A stretch of DNA of 64,000 nucleotides. It comes from Sialis fuliginosa (lineage: Eukaryota > Arthropoda > Insecta > Megaloptera > Sialidae). Every line of letters begins with the position of its first letter. Position 1 is the first letter of the stretch. Shown here piece after piece: positions 12,656 through 22,915 of this stretch. The stretch spans positions 10,912,001 through 10,976,000 of the forward strand of contig OY540821.1 in the NCBI GenBank assembly GCA_961205875.1, written 5' to 3'. Under the pieces are notes generated by a model. The model made no database searches. It saw only the letters and a list, made by a program, of their open reading frames with translations, and was not told where the DNA came from. The position numbers and the translations under genes were made by a program.

Positions 12656-12785
12656 ACACGGTAGATGTTTACATTCCAAATAAAACCGTGTAAAAAACAC
12701 ATAAATCGGATACGTGGTTTTCGAGTGATAAACACACTAACGGACAGACAGACAGACATTGCGTTTTATATATATTAAGATGTAA
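12656..12785 (+). repeat. LINE/SINE tail fragment
   Basis: 'ttcgagtgataaacacacta' and 'acggacagacagacagac' followed by 'attgcgttttatatatatta' match the tail at 58738-59065 ('cgagtgataagtgcactaac', 'gacgttgtgttttataata'). Confidence 0.55.
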
Positions 12786-12931
12786 GTCACTGTATAAAAA
12801 AGTGTATTAATTATTCTTTGTAGACCGTGTTATTTCAAAATCGTGTAAAAAAGAGTCGGTATCATATATAATAAATACAATAGGTATTTGAATTGTTCAA
12901 ATATTTTATTCCGCGGGCTGAACTAGATGCT

Positions 12932-13058
12932 GGTGAAAAATTCCGAGTAGCTCCGCGTTCTGTGTTGTCTTCTTGACGACGTTTCGGTCATCTTCAGGTC
13001 TGGTCTGAACTTAGTTCTTTGAACTTCGCTTGACTAGTGACTGAGTCATTTTTCACCA
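12932..13058 (-). repeat. PLE-tail-like element with hammerhead-core bases
   Basis: Bounded by inverted 'ggtgaaaaatt' (12932) and 'atttttcacc' (about 13048-13057). On the minus strand it has CTGAAGA (12997-12991), five bases, GAAA (12985-12982) and then CGTCGTC. CTGANGA...GAAA is the conserved hammerhead ribozyme core known in Penelope-like retroelement ends. The spacer is too short for a normal helix II, so I call it a relic or only a resemblance. Confidence 0.45.
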
Positions 13059-13349
13059 CAATATTTTGTCTCTACATAAAGTTACCTATAACTAACATTG
13101 ATTTACTTTAATTATTTTTCTAAGGATGGAAATGGATTCGTCTAAAAAACCAAAGTTTGAAGACCACTGTGTTAGACGAAATGATTCGATAGTAAATTTT
13201 AAACCAAAATACCAGTGCATTAAATAAAATAACGAACCAAAGAAACACAGCGAAAGAAAGAACCTATAACATATGTACATACCTTCATACATTGATATAT
13301 ATATATAACATACATGAACTCCTAAAAAAAAGGAAAACACTCCACAACC

Positions 13350-13369
13350 TTCTTCTTCTTCTTCTTCTT
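13350..13369 (+). repeat. (TTC)n microsatellite
   Basis: Six to seven tandem TTC units. They give the Glu run in the 98-residue minus frame at 13092-13388, which is therefore not evidence for a gene. Confidence 0.8.
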
Positions 13370-13467
13370 GTTCAGTGAATTTAATCAATCAATCCTCCAC
13401 ACATATATAAACCGTTCACGGAGCTTTATCTTTACTGCGCCATAATAAACTGAGTTCAGGTAATTTG

Positions 13468-13588
13468 TATAAACTTTCGCGTTTTCGCTTCATTCCGTCA
13501 GCACATTTTTTTCCGTGAATATGACGGCGGCGTTGTTTTTAGTGTTATGGCTATGCTTTTGTTCGGGAGGGTCTTCTCCAAGATCTTG
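13468..13588 (+). CDS. GC-richer exon candidate, with two possible readings
   Basis: Reading 1: TATAAA at 13468 stands 32 bases before an initiator-like TCAG (A at 13500). The ATG at 13521 then opens MTAALFLVLWLCFCSGGSS, which looks like a signal peptide. A donor GTACAA follows at 13589, otherwise TAG at 13599. Reading 2: 'gcttcattccgtcag' (to 13501) is an acceptor and 13502-13588 is a 29-codon phase-0 exon reading REYDGGVVFSVMAMLLFG, with a stronger purine-first codon bias. The local composition differs from its surroundings, which supports real function. The product is unknown. I cannot decide between promoter plus first exon and internal exon. Confidence 0.35.
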
Positions 13589-13669
13589 GTACAATTTTTA
13601 GCATACCTTTTCACGCAATGAAAAACTGTATAAAGGAAGTGTATATGTATTTAATAGGGGTGGACAAAG

Positions 13670-13830
13670 TGAAACCGAAAAAAACAAAAAATATCTGCCA
13701 AGTGAATGCACAAGTACTTCCTCGTACTAAATTCGAACAATTTTAATAAGTACTTTAATAAGTATTGGTTCATCATTAAAATGTATACATTTTTTTCATA
13801 ATACGCTCCTGATTATTATTTTCATATATA
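13670..13830 (+). repeat. Dispersed repeat, family J
   Basis: 'atctgccaagtgaatgcaca' and 'acttcctcgtacta' recur at 60180-60420 ('catctgccaagtaaatgcac', 'gcttcctcttgcta'). 52490-52650 shares the downstream part. Confidence 0.5.
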
Positions 13831-13844
13831 TTTAGTTTATTTAC

Positions 13845-14138
13845 AACTAGCTGTTATCCGCGTAGCAATGCAAAATTCTGTTATGATGATAGTCGATAAA
13901 ACAGGTTTTTAGTTTCGCATTTGCTCGTTAGATGTCATTATACTAAAAAAATTATAACCTATAGCACATACAATAGTACGCACACCCATTTCTTAAATCT
14001 ATTTTCAGTATGCAAGTTATCTTCCTGCCAAATTTCATCAAGATCGATTCAGTGGTTTAGCCGAGAAAAGATAACAAACAGAGAGACAGGCAGACAGAGA
14101 TAATTTCGCATTTATAAATTTAGTATGGATAGTTAGTA
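13845..14138 (+). repeat. Insect LINE/SINE tail, nearly full unit
   Basis: Blocks in order: 'caactagctgttatccgcg', 'gatagtcgataaaacagg', 'tgcaagttatcttcctgcc', 'atttcatcaagatcgattca', 'tggtttagccgagaaaagat', GACAGGCAGACAG, 'atttcgcatttataa', 'agtatgga'. The 60-residue frame at 13921-14103 is repeat-derived. An inverted second copy follows at 14345. Confidence 0.7.
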
Positions 14139-14204
14139 ACTCTGACCGTACTACATAGATAAATTTCATAATTACCACTATTTTAAAACCATTAATGTTT
14201 ACTT

Positions 14205-14335
14205 ATCGCGCGTACGCGAAACTTATCAAACACTTCAGAAACTTCACGAGAACTGTCATATAGGTTTAATACCCCATTTGAAAGTACTTGTTATCTAACT
14301 AAGTATCCTTTTTAATATCGGACATTAAAATAAAA
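14205..14335. mobile_element. Family C fragment (one half)
   Basis: 'aataccccatttgaaagtac' then 'ttgttatctaactaag' and 'atatcggacatta' match the right half of the copies at 57758-58066 and 59071-59388. Confidence 0.55.
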
Positions 14336-14344
14336 AAATATATT

Positions 14345-14540
14345 ATTATAATTCATGGAAAGTGTATCTGCCTATCTGCCTGTTTGTTACCTTTTTACAG
14401 CTAAACTACTGAACCGATCTTGATGAAATTTGGCAGGGGGATAGGCTACTTTGTATCCCGAAAAGTGACATTTGTACGCGCGATAGTTCATACTAAAAAC
14501 CTGTTTTATCGACGCGAACGAAGTCACGGGTAATAGAGAG
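14345..14540 (-). repeat. Insect LINE/SINE tail, inverted copy
   Basis: Read on the minus strand it has 'cgataaaacagg', 'cgggatacaaagtagcctat', 'gccaaatttcatcaagatcg' and 'aaaaaggtaacaaacaggc'. Same unit as 13845-14138 in opposite orientation, about 200 bp away. Confidence 0.65.
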
Positions 14541-14957
14541 TTAGTACCTATATACTTATTTTATTAATGCATCAATAAATGACCGTGATAGAAATGCTGG
14601 CTATCCCTGATATAAAGAATATAAAATATATATATATAGGTATTGTATGTAAGTGAGTTTTAACACACTTTGTTTCTCGTTGTGCTTTTGTACATTATTA
14701 AATATTTACTATACTTGCTGAAAGTTGGTTTCGTGAAGTTGCGTATTGATTTTGAGTGTAGGGTTTGAGTCACCTGTGGCTGCTTGATGAGTATCGCGAA
14801 TATCATTAAAGAAATAACTACCACGAAGGTAACACTGTCATTCTTTAGTTATGTAATGTTAAAGTCTTATAATACAGTGTTAGATTGTTGGAATATCAAA
14901 TGGTCCCCATATATTTTTTATATACACATTTCTTTAATTTTATTTTAATGTGTAGAT
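14541..14957. other. No recognisable gene or repeat
   Basis: AT-rich. Nothing supported. Confidence 0.4.
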
Positions 14958-15292
14958 CAGAGTTTGCCAACCCTATACCCACGGGGCCTTTCGAACAATT
15001 TGTGTTTGCCCCAGAAAATAAATACAAGTAGAAGCGTCATTCAGATAGGTCGTAATTTGACATTATTTATTCTTCAAACGCGACAATAGATGGCACCACT
15101 TACACTTTTATGTTTTACATCTAAAATTACCCTTTTGCTTTGAGCAGTCAGGTAAAAAAAAATTGACAAAATCTGAAATTTTTTGTTTTGCTATTTCTAT
15201 ATATAAATATGAAAAAAAACTATATCCAACTATAATAATAGATTACCGGTATTTCGTAATGTGCTTTAGGGCAAAAAGGTTGAGAACCCCTG
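14958..15292. mobile_element. Probable hAT-type element, old
   Basis: Left end CAGAGTTTGCCAACCCTAT and inverted right end CAGGGGTTCTCAACC follow the hAT CAG...CTG pattern. The flanking octamers GTGTAGAT and GTATAGGT agree at 6 of 8. No coding capacity. Confidence 0.5.
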
Positions 15293-15929
15293 GTATAGGT
15301 ACTTATAAGGCAACAGTATTCTTCTTAAATTGATACAAGCAACTATCTCTAAAAAAAACGAGCGAAAATGTTCGAACAAAAGTTTCAGGGTTAAGAATAA
15401 TAATTCTTTATATGAAACAATAATTTCGAAAACAATATTTTCTGTTACTTTAAAAAGTCATTTTAATTTTATCAATTACCCCAACTCAGAAGATTAGATT
15501 GACTTTGAAGCAAAAGGGGTAGAAAAACGACGAGTTTTAATCAGAGTTGATCTAGCACTCTCCGAAAACCGAAAGAGATTTTTTTTACTAAAAGTAAGAG
15601 AATTTAATTAAACCGCGGCGTCCATCAGCGTAGCAATTTCCTGGTGTTAATGTGATGTAGAGATCGGAGAAGTCCTTGAAAGTGTCTCAAGAAGATGGTG
15701 TTTTTTTTCTTAACCCTTACATATGTCAATTTCTGTGTTTTACTAAAAATAAATTATTTTTGTATTTGTTATCAACTCATTATTTTATACATATGGGGTG
15801 GAGGTATCCCAAACATTGATATAACTTTTATATTCCATGTCCTGTGGTCTCTAATTACCCTTTTAATTAAAAAATAAAACTTAGAAATTTAATATTTAAA
15901 AATGTTACTTAAATTGATTTGTATGCATT
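15293..15929. other. No recognisable gene or repeat
   Basis: AT-rich. The 60-residue frame at 15695-15877 has no coding character. Confidence 0.4.
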
Positions 15930-16075
15930 CATCCATCTTTCTCTTATACATCTAATCATCGCTCTCACTTACGCATAACCGATGAAAATTTACTTGTATA
16001 TACGCATATGCTATTCATCCATCTTAATCTTACTTACTACTTAGCGTTTCATCTTGAAAACCTGTCGTATTTTGA
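15930..16075 (+). repeat. Repeat shared with 57460-57610
   Basis: 'catccatctttctcttatac', 'gctctcacttacgcataac', 'cttagcgtttcatcttgaaa' recur in the same order and strand at 57460-57610. Family unknown. Confidence 0.6.
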
Positions 16076-16619
16076 AACGTATAGAGGTCATTCCAATTCA
16101 CTAGCTCGGTTTAAGAAGTTTCACTTCAGAAATTTACCTTCAATTAGGTAATAATCAAAATGAAGTCTTATAAAATCCATAAAATGTTATTGGAACAGAC
16201 CAATTTAAAAGTGTCAGGAATAAGGACATTTATCACTACCATTAAAAATCACGTGGCGCGAAACATTAAATTTTTACAAACCGGCATCCGAAATTTTTCT
16301 AACGATCATATAAGCGGAGTGGTCTTCCATCAGAATTTAAATAAAAATGTATGAGGCATGGAACACGATTGGGAAGGATGGAGTGAATACATGGCAAGAA
16401 AAAGAAAATCTTTTCCCGGTAGTAGGCATGCTATAAAAAGTCAGTACTTTTTGTCAAAATTCAAATAATGTTGCAATCTTCATCTGACATTTCTAAACAA
16501 ATATCTACACAGTAAATCGTCTATCAAAAGCAGTGATTCAGATAGTGAGCTTTGAGGTGGTAAGAAATCACCAAAAGTTGAAGGGAAATATCAGTTTAGG
16601 CATTGTTTCAAATTTGACG

Positions 16620-16924
16620 ATTATTTCTTTGATATCCTTTGTGTCGTATAGTCCTTATCATTTTGTAATCATTAGAAAGTGTCCATCACTGCACGTGCTT
16701 ATTACTGGTTTTACTTTATCCATTACTGGAGAAAAAACCTAAATAAAAGGCTATAATTTAAAAAAAAACTAACTATATTTGCGGACTTTAGTAATTAAAT
16801 TGATTAAATAAAGTTATTTGTTTTATTAGCAACATGAGTTCATGAGAATTACAAAAAAGAAGCCCGCCAATCACAAAAACAGTAAACCTTGCTCTTACAG
16901 CAGCCATAACTGGTACCAGTACCT
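16620..16924 (+). mobile_element. Family B MITE, right part
   Basis: 'cttatcattttgtaatcatt', 'tccattactggagaaaaaac', 'tgagttcatgagaattacaa' and the end 'aactggtaccagtacct' followed by TA match 42479-42950. The left terminus is not clear. Confidence 0.7.
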
Positions 16925-16943
16925 TATATTTTTTTTAAATTAA

Positions 16944-17186
16944 TACCTTAACATAAATCAACATAGAACCTCGCGTGTCCATCCCGGGGTTAACTCAAGA
17001 CAAGAGAAAGGTGGTGAAGCGTCCCCTCACTCTTGTGAAGATGATGTAAATATAACGGCATACATCCCATTGTACAATTTCGCAAATCATCGTATATTCA
17101 ACGGAGGTGAAAGCGATCTAGCAATCTGTGCCAAGGAGGTGTCGTCGCCTCCCTTGATCCATCTTGAGACGCCGGCGTCTGTATAA
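16944..17186 (+). CDS. GC-richer open segment ending in TAA; exon candidate
   Basis: No ATG, but 80 codons are open and the composition jumps to about half G+C from 16968. The frame has strong purine-first codons and reads for example CEDDVNITAYIPLYNFANH and AICAKEVSSPPLIHLETP before TAA at 17184. The candidate acceptor at 16966 ('caacatag') is poor. It lies directly beside a family B MITE. No family recognised. It could be the last exon of a host gene or a remnant of a transposon protein. Confidence 0.35.
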   Translation, partial: YLNINQHRTSRVHPGVNSRQEKGGEASPHSCEDDVNITAYIPLYNFANHRIFNGGESDLAICAKEVSSPPLIHLETPASV

Positions 17187-17341
17187 CCAGCTCTGCTTCA
17201 GGGCAGGTCTTAGGGGGGCTATAGTTTTTTTTAATATGCATAGAAAGTATAAGAACCTAATTTATTTGATTTGAAAAGAAATGAATCGTTTTAATATGTT
17301 TTTTATGTATTAAAATTTAGATCAATCGTTATAGCTATTTA

Positions 17342-17497
17342 ATGCTCGGTTTCATAAATTATAGTTATCTACAGCTTATCTTAAATATACTATGGGTTTA
17401 ACCAAATTTGACTAGTCAGTTAGTTAAGGATCTCATTAGTCAAATTAACAATTTTTAAGGTAAACTGTAGATAACTATTGTTTGTGAAACCGGACAT
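17342..17497. mobile_element. TA-flanked MITE, 156 bp, 33-bp inverted ends
   Basis: The ends start ATGCTCGGTTTCATAAATTA and, inverted, ATGTCCGGTTTCACAAACAA. Both continue with ATAGTTATCTACAG. TA at 17340-17341 and 17498-17499 gives the target duplication. The terminal ATGTCCGG is shared with family C. No coding capacity. Confidence 0.8.
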
Positions 17498-17499
17498 TA

Positions 17500-18095
17500 G
17501 TAAATTCCGTAAAAAACAATAATATCCGAAAGTCAAGTTGGGTTATTTATTATATCAATTATTATTATTACTGATTTTATTTTGGAGATGAGGGAAAGAA
17601 AATATTAAAAGACATTTTTTTTTTGAAGAGTAGAAATTTTTTCTTTATTCCACGAAATAAATGGGACCTTTGACTATCATTTAATGTGCCACTGATCGTA
17701 AATATTGCTTTTGATTATTATCTTCTCATTAAGAAGTTATTATAATCGGCCCGAAAATCAAAATCAAAAATTTCAATGTTTTTATGTTACTATATTTACA
17801 CTATTTTCATAAATTTATTATTATGTGTGTGTGTGTACGTATGTACATGTCATTTTTTACTTGCACGAAATCTCGCAAATAAAAAATGCTATTGACTTCG
17901 TTGGGGGTGCTAATCGAAACGTCTTGACGTGAATATGATTAAAAGAAATTTAACTTTTTTTTACTATTTACTTGAAAAGGTGAAAACAACCCTCAAAATT
18001 AGATTTTTTTACGTTTACTAATCCATGTTGCCTTGGAAACAAACGCAATTAAATTTATACTGTCAGATTAGTTATTCTAAAAGATGCGATTCTCT
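17500..18095. other. No gene; short (GT)n near 17824
   Basis: AT-rich, with a short GTGTGTGTGT run at 17824-17836. Nothing coding. Confidence 0.4.
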
Positions 18096-18098
18096 TAC

Positions 18099-18230
18099 GA
18101 GGTTCGTTCACAAATTTCCCCGAGTACGTCCCTGGTTCGCTCATTGTTGGTTTCTCGCGCCGGCACCTTTATTGCTTCACGTGGACCATAGCCATCTATA
18201 ATCCCAAAACCTTTGTGTAGTTTTCGCCGT
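18099..18230 (-). CDS. GC-richer minus-strand exon candidate
   Basis: On the minus strand an acceptor 'gcaaattttag' precedes 132 nt and a good donor GTAAGA follows (18098-18093). Only one frame is open: one leading base, 43 codons, two trailing bases. It reads KGFGIIDGYGPREAIKVPAR and then DVLGEICERT. The other two frames have early stops. The G+C is well above its surroundings. Product not recognised. A transposon origin is not excluded. Confidence 0.32.
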
Positions 18231-18386
18231 CTAAAATTTGCATCGAGGGAGATATAACGATATTTTTTATGTTATTTTCATTTTCATCCTTTTCCTGCTT
18301 ATTTGTGTGGTCTTTATTGTTATTTTTTCCTTAATGCTGTAACACATTACATAGTTCATGCTATGTTAACAGTTATAGCATGTATA

Positions 18387-18568
18387 TTAACCCTGCATCG
18401 GGCGCGTGACGTGTTAAAACGAATAAGAATTCAATCCAAATATTAGTGACTATTCATAACTAATATTACTAGTAAAAATTTAAAAAATGTGTTCTAAAGG
18501 CTTTATATAAAGTATAATTATATAATATAATAGTGTTACAAAGAAGTGCCCCTCTACTTCCGGGTTAA
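18387..18568. mobile_element. Short TTAA-flanked MITE
   Basis: TTAACCCTGCATCGGGCGCG on the left and, inverted, TTAACCCGGAAGTAGAGGGG on the right. TTAA with CCC-initial ends suggests a piggyBac-type element related to 5528-6081. The inner TIR match is partial. Confidence 0.5.
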
Positions 18569-19994
18569 AACTAATAGTTAGCATGTACTTTGTACTTTCT
18601 ATCGCAGATTCGGATCTTTTCTTCTTGTTATAAAACTTATAATAAAACTTACAGAGATGTATTTATTCTGCCAACTATTAGACGTTAGTTTTTTTTACTG
18701 AGAAAGAGAAAAAACTCATTGAAACTTTATTCATTTAGAACTTTGCTTGCCAGTTAACGTTAATGAAGTTCTTAGTATGTATAAATGATAGAAATTGTTG
18801 ATTTTTCAATAATCAAATAGAGTTTATTTAATTTGTAAATATACAAAGCAGAACGCAAAAGTCAACTCTTAACTGAATATTTTTTTGTAAAAAAAATCAT
18901 TTGAGGTTGGGATACAATTGACAAAAATGGAGATATATCTATAGAAAATTTAATGCTATTTACAAAAAATATTTTATACAATTTTCTAGACAGACATGGA
19001 AAGAAAAGTGTTAGTTTTGATTTAAAACGGAAATATCAAGAGGAAACCAATTTTTTTTCTTTCAGAAATGATCGATTGAAATATAATATTAAAAAATAAA
19101 GTTATAATTTCTTTTGACATTCGATTTGTAGAGGTTCAACTGTAATTTCAATATTTTTTTATTATTGGGAATAACAGGATTGCATTTAATTTAATTTTAT
19201 TTAATTTATTTTTTATACAACATAAATATTTGTTTTTGATGCATAATACAATAAAAACGGTTCAGTAGCGTACCTCTCCCAATTTATTTATTTAATTTAA
19301 TGATAATTTTATGAAAGATATATAAAATAAAAATTATTTATAATTACAAAAAAAAAATATTCTTTCCCTTGATTTTTTGCAGAATGCGCCGCTGAAACAG
19401 TTTGTTTAGAAATAAAACTATGCACATCCATGTGTATCTTCTTTACCAAAATGAAAATCTCGTGTATTCGTTCTCCGGGTATCCCTAGACACTTTACTTT
19501 GCTACTCTGCCAATCTAGAATCTTCTAGTCAAAGTAATTTTGTTTGCTTATCAAAAGTTTTGATTACTTTCTCGAAAGCTATGAATTTTTTCTATACATA
19601 AATACTTAAATACTACATTCGATTTTTATAATATAATTTTGTACAATCGATATTTCTATAAGCTGCGATGTGATAAGTCTGATAAGTAAAGAGAAAATAT
19701 GTTTTCTATTACTTTTTTTTGGCTTCTGAATACTTCAATAGAATAAAAAAATATATTACTTTAAAAATACAACTTAGACGATAACTAAGAAAGAAAAATA
19801 ATATCATTATTTTCCAATAGAATAATCAAAATATAGTAATTATTAATTTAAGAAACTGTTGAGGTCTGCACAAGACTTTTTTATACATTATTATAATGTA
19901 AAAAATATTATATTGATAACAATTGTAAATATCTACTGAAAAATGCTTTAAATAATAATATTGTTTGCAAGTTTTATTTACAACAGTTCAAAAA
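18569..19994. other. No recognisable gene or repeat
   Basis: AT-rich, many poly-T and poly-A runs. A small palindrome 'tctagaatcttctag' occurs at about 19515. No gene supported. Confidence 0.4.
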
Positions 19995-20425
19995 TTAACA
20001 AGAGTCAACATCCGTTTCCACTTTAGTGATGGTCTTCAAAAATACCAATTTATAAAAAAAAAACGAAAATTTTTAGTCGTTTTTATTTTTTTCATTCCCA
20101 AAAAGTTTTTTATTGGCTAGGCACCGATTTAAATAACTATTAAATTAATTTATTATATACTTTTCAGAATTTTTAAGTTTTTTTTTAAATCGGTTATATT
20201 TTTTTCTTAAAAAGTTTTTATTTTTCCCTTTTGAGTGGGGTATCATAGTCAGATTTTGATAATTTTTTTGAGACTATCTCATAGAAAAATATACACTGTC
20301 GAACTGAAAACCTCTTCCTTTTTTGAAGTCAGATAAAAATTACACGTTTGTAAACTTCAACGTTTTGGCTGTAGAACGGTCACAGACAGACCGACAGACG
20401 GACGTCATTGAGATAATATTATACG
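19995..20425 (+). repeat. LINE tail fragment with GACAGACGGACG
   Basis: 'caacatccgtttccacttta', 'gtagaacggtcacagacag' and 'accgacagacggacg' match 11600-11800. The 67-residue frame at 20323-20526 is repeat-derived. Confidence 0.55.
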
Positions 20426-20639
20426 TGATACAGGTACCCTCAAAATATTTAATTACGTTAAAATCTCTTATTCATTTCTTCATTATAACTGAACTCCATT
20501 TTACAGTACCTATGTATAAAAAATAATATCAATCTACATACATACTTTAGTTTAGACGATAATCGGTTTGAATTCACAACATTATATACAAAGGGATCTT
20601 GAATTGGTTACCACTGTACAGGTCAAAGAATGCTATTGG

Positions 20640-20685
20640 GAATGCATTGTATGTGTGTGTGTGAGTGTGGATGTGTGTTGTACTG
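20640..20685 (+). repeat. Impure (TG)n microsatellite
   Basis: 'tatgtgtgtgtgtgagtgtg' followed by 'gatgtgtgttg'. Confidence 0.7.
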
Positions 20686-20989
20686 TTGTATAGATTGAAA
20701 ATGCTATTTCATTGTTGTGTACGATCAGCAACATCAATACAATGTTGAAAAGCAATTTCTTCTGACATCAAAATAAACACAAACCATGTGATTGGAAATT
20801 GTTGTTATTATTAATGTAGTACCGCTGGTATAACATTATGTTGTTAAGTGATTCTATTATGAATAAGTTGTTAAATTTTATAGTTTTTTTTTTTATTTTA
20901 CCTGGGGATATAAATTTAATCTGTAATAAATAAACTTATTAAATAGATACTTCTCTTTTTTCTACTTCATGAAAACACAAATTATACTC

Positions 20990-21105
20990 TTAAACTTTAT
21001 TGTAAAATACTATATCCATTAGTGAAAACCGGAATAAAATCTGTTCGGTAGTTACTGAAAGATAGTGCACAAACAGACAGGCAGACGGATCGAGAGATTT
21101 GTTTT
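20990..21105 (+). repeat. LINE tail fragment
   Basis: 'ccggaataaaatctgttcgg', 'tagttactgaaagatagtgc', 'acaaacagacaggcagacgg': a non-LTR tail pattern comparable to 4385-4595. Confidence 0.45.
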
Positions 21106-21313
21106 ATTGACCGCGAATTCAAAAAAGGAGGAGGTTAATAAAAAAACCGGTGTTTTTGATAATAATTTTAAAGTAGTGATTTATAATTTCAAAACACTAT
21201 GTCGCTAACAAAGAAACTTTTTTGTATCGATCCGGTAAACGAAGTTTTATGTTTGTATATAAAATAATAAATTGCGTAACCACCAAGTTTCGTTTATTTT
21301 TAGCTGCACTTTG

Positions 21314-21610
21314 TATACAGGTGAGTAAAAAATATGGAATATTGCTTATATTTTCTAAAATATTAATTATTTAAAAAAATGTTTTTGTAAAAAATTTTAG
21401 AGAAATTATTTCCTATGTAATGCTAATCTTCAAAAAAATTGGTACTATCAGATACGTTGCTATGATAGATTCTTTTTTCAAAGCTTTCTTGATAAAATTG
21501 TAGTTAATGTGATCTGAGATTATAAAAAATTTTCGTATAACATTTTTTTTAAATACTGAAAATTTTAGAAAATATAAGTAATATTCCATATTTTTTACAC
21601 ACCCTGTATA
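21314..21610. mobile_element. Foldback MITE with about 50-bp inverted ends
   Basis: The left end 'tatacaggtgagtaaaaaat' continues 'atggaatattgcttatattt'. The inverted right end 'tatacagggtgtgtaaaaaa' continues 'tatggaatattacttatatt'. TA is available as target duplication. The TACAGGGTG terminus is also at 55606. The 72-residue minus frame at 21413-21631 lies inside and is not a gene. Confidence 0.75.
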
Positions 21611-21726
21611 CAGAGAATGAAACATCCACAAGAGAATTTGATGTAAAAGTCACGGGCAAAGAACATGTTTAGTATTACCATTAATATTATAAAAGGGCAG
21701 TATTAAGTTTGAGACCTATAAAATAG

Positions 21727-21857
21727 GGCATGGGACAGCTTAAATATGTTACTGAATTATTCACCGCCTGTTGCGAATCCCAGCTCATTTCTGAAGTGGC
21801 CGCTAGAGAAGCTGCCGCTCGGCAAAATGGCGCTTTCAGTTCAAACGGGCATGGTTT
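21727..21857 (+). CDS. GC-rich exon candidate with ATG and strong donor
   Basis: An open frame from 21727 has an ATG at 21730 in good context (GGCATGG). It reads MGQLKYVTELFTACCESQL, then ISEVAAREAAARQNGAF, and runs into a strong donor GTAAGA at 21858 with two bases of a codon left over. Local G+C is far above background and the composition (Ala/Glu/Arg-rich helix) looks like real protein. Spliced to the acceptor at 24729 the split codon becomes TTA (Leu) and the frame stays open. I do not recognise the family. A short Ala-Arg-rich helical stretch alone does not name one. Confidence 0.42.
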
Positions 21858-21984
21858 GTAAGATTTGGTTACACAGACGGTATTAATTTAGAAAATAAGG
21901 GAGGATTTTACAAAATTCTATTGAAAATATGAAAATTTGTTTTCTTTTTTTTTGTATGTTTGATAATTTTGCTTCCTAAATATG

Positions 21985-22445
21985 GTTATATTAGAAATAT
22001 TTGTTGATATTTGATTGATACCATTTCTGAATCATAATCTTTAGACACTTAACTGTAAAATAGTTTAATTTTATGGGTGTCAAAATGTTGAACACTTAAA
22101 CTAATTATAATGTAATCTATTATCATAGCATCTACTTTAACATTGTTTCAGTTTTTATGATTTTTTATCTTATAACTTTTGTGTCATATTACTTATCATT
22201 TTGTAATCATTAACAAGTATGTTAGTAACTGATTTTATTTTGTCCATTACTGGAGAAAAAACATCAATAAAACAATTTAAAAAAAAACTATATTTGCAGA
22301 CTTTGGTAATTAAATTGATTTGATAAAGAGATACTTGATTTTATTAATAATATGTTCATGATAATTACAAAAAAGAAATCCATCAATCCCAAAAAACATT
22401 ACTCCTTGTTCATAAAGCGTCCAAAACTAGTGCAAATACCCTAGT
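21985..22445 (+). mobile_element. Family B MITE, decayed ends
   Basis: 'ttagaaatatttgttgatat', 'gacacttaactgtaaaatag', 'ccattactggagaaaaaaca', 'ggtaattaaattgatttgat' follow the order of 42479-42950. The terminal AGGTACTGGTACC is degraded at both ends. Confidence 0.65.
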
Positions 22446-22915
22446 TACTTTTTTTATAGAACACCTATAAACCAGTTTCTAAATAAATACTTAATTGAAT
22501 AACTTAGATTGCAGTTTCCCAATAGATTTACTCCCCGATAATAAGATCAGTAGATAGAAAAAATTTAATAGTGCACCTATTAAACAGTCGAACAATAATT
22601 TCCATTTTACAGAAACCGTTTATCCGAATGATGTCCATTCGTAGAAACACAATAATCCTCAAGAGGTACACAAACTCTTTATTGCCTTTCCAATCGACAT
22701 GCTGCATTCATTGCACTAAATCAATTACAGAGGCGTAACAACGAAATATACTCAGGGGTTGTTATTATTTATTTTTGTACATATCGTAAGTCAGATAATT
22801 GCCTCTAAACTACTATTATATACTAAAAAAAAATTAGAATAATTCCCCCCAAAACAAACATTTTTCAATTTTTCAAATAATTCATCTAATTTAACCAAAT
22901 TTGTATCTCTTATAG
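22446..22915. other. No recognisable gene or repeat
   Basis: AT-rich. 'cagaggcgtaacaacg' near 22729 resembles a hAT end but no partner was found. Confidence 0.35.

Noticed and set aside
13092..13388. 98-residue minus frame with a Glu run
   Set aside because: The Glu run is a TTC microsatellite and the rest has no coding character.
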